Positions 44,125 to 53,506 of a DNA stretch of 64,000 bases are shown here, in pieces (positions within the stretch are counted from its first letter, which is position 1; each line of letters begins with the position of its first letter). A model generated the notes under the pieces. The model did no database searches. It was not told the DNA's origin and saw only the letters and a program-made list of their open reading frames with translations. Origin of the DNA: Lysinibacillus fusiformis (GTDB taxonomy: Bacteria; Bacillota; Bacilli; Bacillales_A; Planococcaceae). The stretch is taken from the NCBI RefSeq assembly GCF_003049525.1, contig NZ_PYWL01000013.1, positions 1-64,000 of the forward strand, in the 5' to 3' direction. Position numbers and translations under genes: made by a program.

Positions 44125-44499
44125 TTAGTCCTGGTTGAAATGTAGCAATTGCTTTAAGGGAATTTTTTCAAAAATATCATCATTTATCTTCCCCATATAA
44201 AACGTAAGATGGATATCACAATGAGCTAATGCAACATGATCCGTTAATTGTTTAGCAAACTGATCGATTAACTCTATATGTTCTTTTTTTACTTGTTTTT
44301 CGGAGTATACCTTCACCGTGATTAGATTCTCTCTTACATCCTCTTCAAATACCCTTGCATGAGGAGGCAAGTTCAGATCCTTTATTTCAGAAGCTCGGTT
44401 TTCATCTACTATAAACATTCTATAAATATCTTTCCCCAATCGAATATCCCATATTTCCATATCTTTAAATCTTAATTTCCGTTCAAAATAATCAATCAT
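44125..44499 (-). CDS. Hypothetical protein
   Basis: 124 residues from the ATG after GGAGG. A mixed α/β soluble protein (YFERKLRFKDMEIWDIRLGK; VKKEHIELIDQFAKQLTDHV). No motif recognised. Confidence 0.65.
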   Translation of the reverse strand: MIDYFERKLRFKDMEIWDIRLGKDIYRMFIVDENRASEIKDLNLPPHARVFEEDVRENLITVKVYSEKQVKKEHIELIDQFAKQLTDHVALAHCDIHLTFYMGKINDDIFEKIPLKQLLHFNQD

Positions 44500-44675
44500 T
44501 TTAACCTCCACATTAAAATTTTACTATTTATATCCAACAGTTCATTTACATACATAATATCTTCTTCAACTACCCCGATTCGCAAGTACAAGTTAAATAA
44601 TTTGTATACATATCCCATTTAGGAATGGTAACAATACAAATAGATAAAATCGTAAAGAGGTGTCTTGACAACAAT

Positions 44676-45083
44676 ATGAGAAAGGTATTAATTGTTTTTA
44701 TACTATCCCTTGTTCTTACTCCTTCATTTCAACATTCTTCCGCTAAATCAACCGAGGACTCTGAAGAACTAAGGTTACAGGATATGCTTATGAATATGCT
44801 TGCTCCTTATATTGAAAAAGATTTGACTAATTTTTATTATCCAAAGATATCTAAGGAGTTTTCACCTCATGTCACCCCATGGAAAATTGACGTGATTGAA
44901 ACAAGAAGAGTAAATGGTTTTCGTGGTTTTATATTGGAAATCACATTTGAAATTGAACCTACCGACGGCGGACATAATATCCCCATAGGAAAAGACCGTA
45001 TGACCTATGAAATTTCTTACGGACCTGAAATTAAATTGATTCATCACACACACCTAAAAACATATACATTACCACCTGAATAA
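44676..45083 (+). CDS. Secreted DUF3888-like protein
   Basis: 135 residues from the ATG at 44676 (AAAGAGGTG lies 13 bp upstream; an upstream start at 44625 is possible). The signal peptide VLIVFILSLVLTPSFQHSSA is followed by LQDMLMNMLAPYIEKDLTNF and, at the end, TYEISYGPEIKLIHHTHLKT, typical of DUF3888. Exported, function unknown. Confidence 0.75.
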   Translation: MRKVLIVFILSLVLTPSFQHSSAKSTEDSEELRLQDMLMNMLAPYIEKDLTNFYYPKISKEFSPHVTPWKIDVIETRRVNGFRGFILEITFEIEPTDGGHNIPIGKDRMTYEISYGPEIKLIHHTHLKTYTLPPE

Positions 45084-45154
45084 AAAAAATCTAACTTCAG
45101 CATTTAGAAAAAATCTTCTAAGAAATTTTATTAATTATTAAAAGCCACTGCTCA

Positions 45155-45739
45155 TTACAAGCGTGACTCCTCATTTAGCGCGATATATTCACTTTTCAAC
45201 ATTGAAAAGAGGACCAGATCAACATATTTCCCTTTTTCAAATTCATGTTGTCTTAAAACACCCTCTTGGCAAAAATTTAATTTTTCTAGCAATCTGATGG
45301 ATGCTTTATTTTCAGGTTCAACTTTCGCTTCTATTTTATTTATTGCCATCGATCTAAAGGCAAAATGAATAATCTTGCCTAAAGTCTCTTGCATGATACC
45401 CTGCCGCCAATAAGCAGGGTTCAAATCATAACCAATTTCTATACGGTTATGTTCTTTTTCATAATTCAAATAGCCACATGTTCCAATCACTTTTTTCGAT
45501 TTGGCTTCTTCGATTACCCATCTTAAACCGATTTGTTCCTTAAAAATTTTTTCATACCAATTGATTTCAACCATTGCGTCTTCAACTGATTTAAATAAAT
45601 TTAATGGAAGATACTTAACCACATTTTCATTAGCATAAAGCTCAAAAAGATCATTACGATCATCCACTGTGCCTTTTCTTAAAATGAAACGTTCTGTTTC
45701 TAATTTAGGGAAATCTTTAAATTCGAACCCACTTTTCAT
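45155..45739 (-). CDS. RimJ/RimL-type GNAT acetyltransferase
   Basis: 194 residues from the ATG after AAAGGAG. ETERFILRKGTVDDRNDLFE at the start; YDLNPAYWRQGIMQETLGKI is the acetyl-CoA loop region; ENKASIRLLEKLNFCQEGVL is the family's C-terminal signature. Likely acetylates a protein N-terminus or small amine. Single gene. Confidence 0.88.
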   Translation of the reverse strand: MKSGFEFKDFPKLETERFILRKGTVDDRNDLFELYANENVVKYLPLNLFKSVEDAMVEINWYEKIFKEQIGLRWVIEEAKSKKVIGTCGYLNYEKEHNRIEIGYDLNPAYWRQGIMQETLGKIIHFAFRSMAINKIEAKVEPENKASIRLLEKLNFCQEGVLRQHEFEKGKYVDLVLFSMLKSEYIALNEESRL

Positions 45740-45862
45740 AATAACTCTCCTTTTCACCATAAAATAGCATAATTGAATAGGTACATATTCGATTTAGATA
45801 ATTTATAAAATGATTGATGAACCTTACACTCTCTTTTAAATTTTAAATTCTTACATATTAAA

Positions 45863-45890
45863 AAGCCACATCTATTGTTGGATGTGACTT
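45863..45890 (-). terminator. Terminator
   Basis: AGTCACATCCAACAATAGATGTGGCT with TTTT on the minus-strand exit. Confidence 0.75.
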
Positions 45891-45903
45891 GGTAATTAAT
45901 TAT

Positions 45904-46185
45904 TTATAATAAACTTCGTGACTTAACATTGTTACCAGATACTATAAACTTTTCACTTTCTTCGTCAAAAAATAGATTGAATCTAAATTCGTTCATTATG
46001 CTTCCTGTATAATCACTAAGTCTTAATGTAGGACTGACCCAAAACACAACTTCATTTTCATCCATTTTCCAACCTTTTTCAAAGCCTTTGTGCTTTTCTT
46101 CAAGTCGTTCTTCAATAGATTGTCCGTTATTACTCATCGTATTTTTTACTAAATCAATAAAATTAGTTTGTGCCTTCCTATTCAT
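45904..46185 (-). CDS. Hypothetical protein
   Basis: 93 residues, charged, with an EERLEEKHKGFEKGWKMDEN region and an aromatic β-hairpin FRFNLFFDEESEKFIV. No motif recognised. Confidence 0.55.
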   Translation of the reverse strand: MNRKAQTNFIDLVKNTMSNNGQSIEERLEEKHKGFEKGWKMDENEVVFWVSPTLRLSDYTGSIMNEFRFNLFFDEESEKFIVSGNNVKSRSLL

Positions 46186-46317
46186 TTACCTCACCCCCAC
46201 TCACACTAATAATAGCGCTTATGGTATTATATGGTTACAAATGCAAAATTAAAACATTTAAGAACCTATATTCTGTAAAAAAAGCATCCATACCCATATT
46301 AGTGAAGTCGAACGATA

Positions 46318-47034
46318 TTACCAAATGATACGAAATTTACGTGAAGATTGCATGATGACCAAAATAATTGTTATCCCGACAACGGGATACCATAATAGAT
46401 GAGTAGGGACGATGAATATGAATACACCAAATAGTACAGCTGTTAAAGTGCTAATTGTAATGGCTTGGACATTCGTAAATTTATTTTGAATAAAATAATA
46501 TAAAGTGAATGGTAGTGCTAACGTAAATATCGGAATATACATGAATACAATAAAATGTTTAATGAGCGATATTGAAAGTACCGCTATGATAAAACCTATT
46601 GATGTAGTAAGCGTGTGTCCTATAAATAGGTTACCTGTGAAATAGCTATATAGCAGAATAAGCATAATCGCTAAACAAGTAGAAATCCCAATAATTAAAA
46701 CAAATGAATGGCCCATAAAGAAGGCTGCCATGGAGAAGCAAACTAAAGAGACCAATGGCAATAGTAATAGTAAAGGATTTTGTCCGCGTTCTATATTCAT
46801 AACATTTGTAAAGCCTACAAGAAATAATAAAGTAAAAGGAATCGCCAAATACCCTAATTCGATATGGCTACTAAGATTAATATAATTCACCTCAAGACTA
46901 CCAAACATTATGATGACAAGTGCAGCAAAAATTTGACTAATTAATCCCCAAATGCTTGATAATTTAAAAGCTGGAGTAAGCTTATCGGCTATTATAATAA
47001 CTACGATGCCAATTAATAGAGCTATATATAACAA
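46318..47034 (-). CDS. Polytopic membrane protein
   Basis: 238 residues with about eight helices. FLVGFTNVMNIERGQNPLLL faintly recalls the TN..N loop of MraY/WecA-type phosphoglycosyl transferases, but the catalytic DD and HHH motifs are not seen and the protein is short. Function open. Confidence 0.65.
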   Translation of the reverse strand: MLYIALLIGIVVIIIADKLTPAFKLSSIWGLISQIFAALVIIMFGSLEVNYINLSSHIELGYLAIPFTLLFLVGFTNVMNIERGQNPLLLLLPLVSLVCFSMAAFFMGHSFVLIIGISTCLAIMLILLYSYFTGNLFIGHTLTTSIGFIIAVLSISLIKHFIVFMYIPIFTLALPFTLYYFIQNKFTNVQAITISTLTAVLFGVFIFIVPTHLLWYPVVGITIILVIMQSSRKFRIIW

Positions 47035-47091
47035 TTTTTTCCCCTCCTAAAATACATTTAAAAATTCGTATCTAGTTCTTCTTGAGTAACT

Positions 47092-47511
47092 TTATTCATG
47101 AGTGTTATTTTCCCTTCGTTTAGAACGCATACCATTTATTAAAGTGATTTGGCCCGAATGGAGAAATTGCTCATACTCTTCACTATTAACATCATATAGT
47201 GCAAGTTTCCCTTCATCGTCATAGTGAATTCCCCATCCGTATTTCTTTACTAAAGGTGAGGCTCTAAAACACACTTTAGACTTTTGGAAAAAATTTTTTC
47301 TGATTTCATCTAATGAATCTGAGTCAATTTGATTTTTAATCAAATACGTTTGGAATTGCACGTCTTCCTCAGTGTATTTGTATGGGTTATGTCTAATTAA
47401 ATCAAATTCAATTGAAGCTATAGTAGGCTTATTGTTTCTTGGGACAGGGGTAACAGCCGAAGTAACTTCCGAATCCTCTGAAATTTTAATAAAGGTATTT
47501 TTATAACTCAT
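47092..47511 (-). CDS. DUF6157-like protein
   Basis: 139 residues. MSYKNTFIKISEDSEVTSAV, then FDLIRHNPYKYTEEDVQFQT, FRASPLVKKYGWGIHYDDEG and a basic end GMRSKRRE. These are typical of the DUF6157 family of small soluble proteins. Function unknown. Confidence 0.78.
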   Translation of the reverse strand: MSYKNTFIKISEDSEVTSAVTPVPRNNKPTIASIEFDLIRHNPYKYTEEDVQFQTYLIKNQIDSDSLDEIRKNFFQKSKVCFRASPLVKKYGWGIHYDDEGKLALYDVNSEEYEQFLHSGQITLINGMRSKRRENNTHE

Positions 47512-47578
47512 CGAATAAACCCCCTTTATATTACCATAATTGTAAATAGTATAAAATTAGAATTTCATCTCTAATAAT

Positions 47579-47887
47579 TTAATAAAGCTTTGAAACACTC
47601 TTACAGTATTCTTCTAACTCTCTCCGTGTATATAATGATGTAATAGGGTATTCGCTTGAAGTTTCTATCGAATAGGTTAAATGAACGACTGCGTATTTAT
47701 TCATCTTTTCAATCCAAAAAATCACATCATCATTATCTTCTCTTCTAGCCACCGCAATTGCCTCTTTCCCATAAAGAATATGTTGTGGTGAAAGTTCTTT
47801 CTTTAACTCTTCATTTAATGATTCTGACATACTTTTTGAAATCAGCCACCACGGATCATTCATAAAATGATTGACACTTTCTCGCAT
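47579..47887 (-). CDS. Hypothetical protein
   Basis: 102 residues: DPWWLISKSMSESLNEELKK, IFWIEKMNKYAVVHLTYSIE and a terminal YTRRELEEYCKSVSKLY. GGAGGTGATGAT precedes the start. Soluble, family not recognised. Confidence 0.6.
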   Translation of the reverse strand: MRESVNHFMNDPWWLISKSMSESLNEELKKELSPQHILYGKEAIAVARREDNDDVIFWIEKMNKYAVVHLTYSIETSSEYPITSLYTRRELEEYCKSVSKLY

Positions 47888-47936
47888 CTTAGATCATCAC
47901 CTCCGCTTATTAAATTTCATCTAGCCATAATTAAAA

Positions 47937-47962
47937 AGAAGCAGCTACTTGGCTACTTCATC
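47937..47962 (-). terminator. Terminator
   Basis: GAAGTAGC/GCTGCTTC stem, then TTTTTA on the minus strand. Confidence 0.65.
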
Positions 47963-48056
47963 ATTGGTTTTCAATTTACTGTTTCTGCTACTGAACATCG
48001 TCGTACATGGCCGTCCCCATACATAAAAGTAGGTCGTTATGTACTTGTGTCGCGAA

Positions 48057-48536
48057 TTATTTTATTAATTGGCTCATAATAATTTCTTCGCCAATTCGAC
48101 CTATTAATCGCTTATTCGTATCTTCAAATCCTACCTTTAAATATAACTTTTGCGCTGGTATATTATCTTTATCTACAACTAAGACAAGCTCATCACAATG
48201 AGGGAATTCTGATTGAACAAACTCAGCTAGTAATGTCATTCCCTGTTTGGCGTAACCTTTTCCTTGTTCAGCATGATTAATGGATAGTGCCGATATTAAC
48301 AAAGCGTTCGAATTAGTAGAGTATTTCTTTACTCTTTCATTTGAATTCAATAGAAAAAAACCAACAGGTGTATGATCACTTAAAATGACAATACGATACT
48401 GTCCTTCATTGATTTCCTCAAAATTGCTTGGAAGCGCAGAGAATTGTTTTTGTTCCTCTGTAAGGACAAAAGAGTTTAACTCTTCCTTATATTCACTTGT
48501 GAAATGCTGTAGTTCAACCCTGTTCAATTTTTCCAT
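48057..48536 (-). CDS. GNAT acetyltransferase
   Basis: 159 residues from ATG 48534-48536. LLISALSINHAEQGKGYAKQ is the β4 strand and pyrophosphate loop; DNIPAQKLYLKVGFEDTNKR the C-terminal motif. Acceptor unknown. Confidence 0.85.
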   Translation of the reverse strand: MEKLNRVELQHFTSEYKEELNSFVLTEEQKQFSALPSNFEEINEGQYRIVILSDHTPVGFFLLNSNERVKKYSTNSNALLISALSINHAEQGKGYAKQGMTLLAEFVQSEFPHCDELVLVVDKDNIPAQKLYLKVGFEDTNKRLIGRIGEEIIMSQLIK

Positions 48537-48661
48537 ATGACAATTCCCCCAATCACTTTTTCTATACTTTACCATTTTATGTGGTTTTGGTCATTCATTT
48601 ATTTGAAATTTCTAAATAAATGATACCGATACCCTCCATTCATGAACTGTTGGGAACCTAC

Positions 48662-48860
48662 TTATTGACTTTCAGTACGACTGAAACACGTATGCTTACT
48701 CAGTGGAACATCAAATAGGTATTTGTCATATGCTATAGAATGTTCTTCTACTGAAGACAATGATTCCGCAACAAATGTTTTTTGTATGGTGGCCATTGCT
48801 AAGCCTAAGCCTCTTTCCCTACTTCACAATATCATTGGAATGAACACCTCAATCCAGTAA
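48662..48860 (-). pseudogene. Gene remnant, possibly another GNAT
   Basis: RERGLGLAMATIQKTFVAES then LSSVEEHSIAYDKYLFDVPL and a stop. Upstream codons HYWIEVFIPMIL precede a TGA. GLGLA could be the pyrophosphate loop of an acetyltransferase. The rest is missing. Confidence 0.4.
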
Positions 48861-48969
48861 TGGGATAGAAATTTAGATTTGCACACACTTTCCCTTAATA
48901 TGAAAGACTTTTTATTTTATTTCTTTTTCTATAAGATAGGTGCTAACTACTTTCGAAGGGTGTGCTTAT

Positions 48970-49614
48970 ATGTCACATAATTTCCAACTTACATCGCCAA
49001 AAATACCTACTGATTTAGAAAAAGCCAATTTTCAAGATATTTTTTACGAGGAAGAACCTTTTTTATCAAATTGCATGATCGCAGATACAGTCATTGATAA
49101 GGAGGCTGTTGAGAGATTAATCGTATCTAAAGTTATTTTTAAAAATGTCACATTCATCAATTCTTCCTTTAAAAAAATGGATGTAACGGATGTCATTTTC
49201 GAAAATTGCGATTAATCTAATTTAAACTTAAAGGAAAGCCTTATACATAGAGTGGTTTTTAAAAACTGTAAATTATTAGGTGTGAATTTTTCCGAGGCTA
49301 ATCTTGGAAACGTTTTTTTTGAAAATTGTATGGCAACCTTAAGCAATTTTCCTGAGGCTCGTTTAAAACAAGTAGTATTCGATAACACCAACCTACAAGG
49401 AGCGAATTATTTTGATTGCTTACTCAATAAAGTGGCATTCCATGAATGTGATATTAATGAGGTAGATTTTACTGAAACCTCTTTAAAGGGGATAGATATT
49501 AGTACGTGTACCTTTAAAAGACTTCAAGTATCTCTCGAAAGTTTGAATGGGTGTGAAGTATCTTCTGAACAAGCTATCGGGTTTGCTTCACTACTCGGGT
49601 TAACGGTTAAATGA
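48970..49614 (+). pseudogene. Pentapeptide-repeat protein interrupted by one stop codon
   Basis: The start after GAAGGGTG gives MSHNFQLTSPKIPTDLEKAN. Pentapeptide coils such as VIFKN, NVTFI, VFFEN, ANYFD and VAFHE run through both parts. An in-frame TAA at 49213-49215 (FENCD-stop-SNLNLKES) divides them with no frame change; a TT-to-TA change from TTA (Leu, as expected in the coil) explains it. Both halves are otherwise intact, so the mutation looks recent, or the stop may be bypassed. Confidence 0.8.
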
Positions 49615-49685
49615 TATGACCAAGCAATGATTGAAAACTACTCAAAACAGCCTAGCATTTAAAAATATTCATTTTACGTTACAAG

Positions 49686-49728
49686 TAGCCATTGAAATTT
49701 ATTTCCTTTTGGCTACTTTTTGTTTTAT
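49686..49728. terminator. Terminator
   Basis: AAGTAGCCATTGAAA/TTTCCTTTTGGCTACTT stem, then TTTG. Confidence 0.7.
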
Positions 49729-49784
49729 GAAAAAAGCATTTCGCCTTTTATTATAAGGTAATCCGACTATTAGGAGGTATCATA

Positions 49785-49955
49785 ATGACCCTAAAGATTA
49801 TTAAAACACTTTTATCTATTATTATGGTGTTCATGTATTATTTGGGCTTTTGGACAGAAACCTTCACAATAAAAATAGTTATTTTCTTTCTTATGCTCAT
49901 CTTTATTTTTGAGGCAGGAATGGAATCGGGGAAGAAACAAAATAACAGCATGTAA
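49785..49955 (+). CDS. Short two-helix membrane protein
   Basis: 56 residues: MTLKIIKTLLSIIMVFMYYL and IKIVIFFLMLIFIFEAGMES, then KKQNNS. AGGAGG lies 8 bp before the ATG. A good start context makes it a likely real gene. Function unknown. Confidence 0.65.
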   Translation: MTLKIIKTLLSIIMVFMYYLGFWTETFTIKIVIFFLMLIFIFEAGMESGKKQNNSM

Positions 49956-50040
49956 TCAGAAAGTTTAAGGTACTTTCCTTCCCCTACCCACCTATTCAAC
50001 AAGTTCACATCAAGAAAAGAACCTGTTGCTTTTGTATGAG

Positions 50041-50865
50041 CTATATTTTCATTATTGTTCTTTTAGCTTTCTTTATAATTTTTGATGTTTCTTTTGTATC
50101 AGATTCTTTACTCCATTTTTCACAAAGCATCATGACGAAATCAGGTTGAGTTTTACTGGCATCATTTAACCAATTCCCTACAGAATCCTGTACATACTTT
50201 GATGGATCTGATTTCAGTTGATTTAAAATAGGAAGGGCTTTACTAGGGTTCTGTTTTAAATCTTCGATATGCTTGGCCCAAACACCACGAGGACGAATAA
50301 CTTCCATGGAAAATCTCCGTATTTTTTCATCCTCTTCTTTTGCCCATTCGGTTAGCAACTCAATACTTTCATCAAGGTGTTGCGCTATATCCTCTCTAAT
50401 AGACATCCAGGAAATTTCTCGAACTCCAAAATGATGATCGCCAGCAAATGGATAAATATAAGCTAATTTTTCTTTCAAAGAGGTGCTTCCATTTTTATTC
50501 ATAAACGCTGCCCAACAGCGAACACTATCTGAAGGATGCGTCGCAAATTTTTTAATAATTTCTTCTTTCATTTGGTCATTTTCTTCCTCTATAGCTGTAT
50601 TCAATAGTTCGCCAGTTAAACGAATAGCTTTCATTCCCGATTCAGCATTCTGTTTTAACATTTCTTCTACTATATTTTCTAATTGATGAGATAACCCTAC
50701 TTTAGGTAAAACATGTTTTACTAACGTAATATGATTGATCCCCAACCATTCAGTTAAATTAACACTCTCTATTTCTCCTTCATTCAATAACGTTAGCACC
50801 TCCTCAGGGATTTCACTAACCTTTCTAGCCCCTTTTCTGTTTCCTATGTCTATATGAATTGGCAT
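50041..50865 (-). CDS. HEAT-like DNA alkylation repair protein (AlkC/AlkD superfamily)
   Basis: 274 residues, all helical ALK/HEAT repeats: DSVRCWAAFMNKN, HHFGVREISWMSIRED, EDEKIRRFSMEVIRPRGVWA and PSKYVQDSVGNWLNDASKTQ. The RPRG...W and YVQDSVGNWLND segments are shared with the AlkC-like protein at 58812. The family removes N3/N7-alkyl purines without base flipping. It is probably a DNA glycosylase or a non-catalytic relative; the catalytic Asp/Glu could not be verified. Confidence 0.75.
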   Translation of the reverse strand: MPIHIDIGNRKGARKVSEIPEEVLTLLNEGEIESVNLTEWLGINHITLVKHVLPKVGLSHQLENIVEEMLKQNAESGMKAIRLTGELLNTAIEEENDQMKEEIIKKFATHPSDSVRCWAAFMNKNGSTSLKEKLAYIYPFAGDHHFGVREISWMSIREDIAQHLDESIELLTEWAKEEDEKIRRFSMEVIRPRGVWAKHIEDLKQNPSKALPILNQLKSDPSKYVQDSVGNWLNDASKTQPDFVMMLCEKWSKESDTKETSKIIKKAKRTIMKI

Positions 50866-51005
50866 GAAGACATCCTCCCACTATAATCAATTTTCCAAAG
50901 TAAGTTTATTATACTAATAATTTCTAATAAATTTAAACAAATTCATTCATTCCCTCGAAAGAAATGACTTACATATGGACAAATAGAGAAAAGCTTTTGA
51001 CAAAG

Positions 51006-51050
51006 TAAAAAAAGATTAGGACTCAAATTCATTGAGTTCCTAATCTTTTT
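51006..51050. terminator. Bidirectional terminator
   Basis: AAAGATTAGGA(C)TC/GAGTTCCTAATCTTT stem with T-runs on both exits. Confidence 0.85.
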
Positions 51051-51931
51051 TATAGTTTTTCCTCATTGGGCTCCACATGAACATGAACTTCATATACGCC
51101 CTGCTCATGAATCATTTTATCTTCAACATGACAAGCTACATCATGAGCCTCTGTAATATCTAAATTTGCATTGACTAGAATGACAACATCGATCACTTCG
51201 TTATTGCCATAATTTCTGCCTCTAATTTCTTTAATCCCAATAACACCGTCTAACTTTAAAATAATATTTTTATAGTTTTGAAGGATTTCTTCATCAAATC
51301 CGTCAGATAGTTCATGAGAAGCTTCTTTGAAAATATCCCAAGCGGTTTTACAAATTAAAAAACCTACAATAATAGCTGTTACTGTGTCTAACCATGGCAT
51401 ATGTAATTGTGATCCAAATATCCCTACTGCTGTTCCAATACTTACCCAGGCATCTGATAAGTTGTCTTTGGCAGCGGCCATAACGGCTTTACTATTTATC
51501 TTTTCAGCCAATTTTTTATTATAACGATATACAAAATACATGACCAATGCTGATCCAAGGCCTACATACGCTGCGAAAATGTCAGGTGATTCTTTTCCAC
51601 CTTGAAAAATGGAAGTACATGCACCAAATAATACTTGAATACCTACTGCCATCATAATAAACGAAGCTACCATAGAGGCAATGGTTTCACTTTTCCAATG
51701 ACCATATCGATGATCATGATCGGCAGGTTTTTGTGAAAGCTTAAGGCCTATAAGTACAGCAATCGAGGCAATAATATCAGTCGTATTATTTAGCCCATCC
51801 GCCTTTAAAGCTTCTGAGTTACTCATGTAGCCAATTCCAACTTTTATTACGGACAAAATTATATAAGCAATAATACTTATAATGGCACCACGTTCACCTA
51901 ATTTAAGATTATTGTATTTTTCTTCTTCCAA
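51050..51931 (-). CDS. Cation diffusion facilitator (CDF) transporter
   Basis: 293 residues. Start at TTG 51929-51931, 6 bp after GGGAGGT; the longer frame from GTG 51946 overlaps that site, and an out-of-frame ATG is a decoy. Six helices with metal-site Asp residues in LKADGLNNTTDIIASIAVL and AAAKDNLSDAWVSIG, followed by HDHRYGHWKSE. The cytosolic C-domain has VIGIKEIRGRNYG and EVHVHVEPNE. Most like the manganese exporters MneP/MneS; Zn/Fe also possible. Confidence 0.88.
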   Translation of the reverse strand: MEEEKYNNLKLGERGAIISIIAYIILSVIKVGIGYMSNSEALKADGLNNTTDIIASIAVLIGLKLSQKPADHDHRYGHWKSETIASMVASFIMMAVGIQVLFGACTSIFQGGKESPDIFAAYVGLGSALVMYFVYRYNKKLAEKINSKAVMAAAKDNLSDAWVSIGTAVGIFGSQLHMPWLDTVTAIIVGFLICKTAWDIFKEASHELSDGFDEEILQNYKNIILKLDGVIGIKEIRGRNYGNNEVIDVVILVNANLDITEAHDVACHVEDKMIHEQGVYEVHVHVEPNEEKL

Positions 51932-52176
51932 TTCATTACCTCCCACTTACGTACTTTTTTATAATAACAGCCCTACCCCGAGTAGGTCTACAGCAACCTT
52001 TTTGCCTAAGCCTACATAAGTGGAAGGGATATAAAAGAGTTGTTTGCAGGAAAAAATCATTTCCTAAAGAAGCAGTCTTCGGTCACTCCAACATTTATTT
52101 CAATATATTATTTTTACCCTTAACTTTCTTCGTATGGATCTCCTCTTATAACTAAAGGTTGTTGTAGTTTTTTATG

Positions 52177-52212
52177 CTACAATTTACATATACTGCATCG
52201 AGAGGTGATTAG
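52177..52212 (+). promoter_or_regulatory. Conserved promoter-leader (copy 2 of 3)
   Basis: ATGCTACAATTTACATA, then GCATCGAGAGGTGATTAG. See 10893 and 58460. Confidence 0.6.
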
Positions 52213-52416
52213 ATGGATAACAGAAAATTAGTCTGCAAGGCTTGCGGGAAAGATTCTTTTGCAACCGGTCAACTTGGTCATGGGAAATTATCCACTGATA
52301 GTAATGTCAGACCTATAGGCTCTTTTATGGCTTCGGGCTCCCCACTTATTTTGTCATTTTGTAAAAATTGTGGTGAAGTGGCATCATTCAAGGTAGCCAA
52401 GCCTGAAAAGTTTTGA
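52213..52416 (+). CDS. Small zinc-ribbon protein
   Basis: 67 residues. Two Cys pairs: LVCKACGKDSF and LSFCKNCGEVASFKV, joined by NVRPIGSF. A paralogue of the 66-residue protein at 58498, with the same promoter block. It resembles the zinc-ribbon nucleic-acid-binding proteins of Bacillales; target unknown. Confidence 0.75.
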   Translation: MDNRKLVCKACGKDSFATGQLGHGKLSTDSNVRPIGSFMASGSPLILSFCKNCGEVASFKVAKPEKF

Positions 52417-52554
52417 TTTGAGGAGCTTGTGTTGTGTGATAAATGAATGGATTTGGGGGTATCACTCAATTCTTTGACCATACACTACTAAAATGTTAAC
52501 GATTTTGTTTATCAATCCAATTTAGGCGTTCACAAAGTAAAGAGGGAGCAAAAC

Positions 52555-52596
52555 TGATAAAAGCCATCGAGAATTGCTTCTTCTCGATAGCTTTTG
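52555..52596. terminator. Terminator hairpin
   Basis: AAAGCCATCGAGAA/TTCTCGATAGCTTT stem, then TGTTT. Confidence 0.7.
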
Positions 52597-52994
52597 TTTC
52601 AGGAGACAGAGTTGTCTGTCCTTCTTTATGTCGTATTCTTCTATTAAAGGCAAGACGGGGCATTTTACATAAACTTTCAAGTAGCCACTAAGATGAATTT
52701 CTTTTTGGTTACTTTTTTCATTAAAAGGCTAAATCAATCCTTTTCTATTGATTTTTTTCTTTCAACTATCGCTTACCCCATCTAGCAAATGATTCAACTG
52801 CTCAAGCTCTTTCCCTATGCTCCGCTACTCCAGATGTAATCAATATCTTTCAATCAATTTTCCATACCCAATCAATTTGTCTCAGTTTGTCACAATAAAA
52901 TTTCTTTTTTATAGCTCTATAGGTCTGGATAAATACCTTTAAACTTCCTATAACGATACATACTATACATATAGAGAGAAAGGAGGGATACTTT
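52597..52994. other. Intergenic
   Basis: No gene seen. A weak hairpin AAGTAGCCAC/GGTTACTT at 52680-52722 resembles the terminator family at 49686. AAGGAGGGA at 52980-52988 is the ribosome-binding site of the next gene. Confidence 0.45.
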
Positions 52995-53102
52995 ATGAGT
53001 TATTACGGAGGCAATAACGGCGGCGGTTACGGTTCAACATTCGTTCTAGTTGTTGTTCTATTTATTCTATTAATTATTGTCGGCGCTTCAGTTTTATACT
53101 AA
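52995..53102 (+). CDS. YjcZ-family sporulation-type small membrane protein
   Basis: 35 residues: a Gly/Tyr-rich head (MSYYGGNNGGGYGS) and one helix, TFVLVVVLFILLIIVGASVL. This is the YjcZ pattern of tiny, abundant spore-former proteins. AAGGAGGG precedes the ATG. Confidence 0.85.
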   Translation: MSYYGGNNGGGYGSTFVLVVVLFILLIIVGASVLY

Positions 53103-53506
53103 TCTCCCATTACTCATTTGTCCTATATAGGAACAAATCATAATGATAGATAGCCCTATTAGAGCCATTTATCCATCCCAAATCATCTGACTAAACATCT
53201 ATTCCCCCTTCCCCCAACCATAACAATATTTTCACATTTTCATATGACCCTCTATTCATGAACAATTAGAGATTGGGCGAAGGGGATTAGGGTAATGGTT
53301 ATGGTTATGGCTCTAAATCAGCATTCAGTTTAATTATTATCGATGCAAGCTTATGTTCAAATAGTAAAACCATCCAACACTTCTCTGATGATATTGTTCG
53401 CCTCTAATGTTCATAACTACTAATACCATTCATTGTGTAAAGGGTCACATTCCTCTTTGTGGCCCTTTTTAATTCAAACCTTAACAGTTCATTAGCTCTA
53501 GGAATA
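53103..53506. other. Intergenic with a decayed YjcZ paralogue
   Basis: GNGYGYGSKSAFSLIII, then DASLCS at 53291-53356 recalls the YjcZ head and helix with the middle deleted. No start or ribosome-binding site. AAGGGTCACA/TGTGGCCCTTTTT at 53440-53470 is a terminator. Confidence 0.5.
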
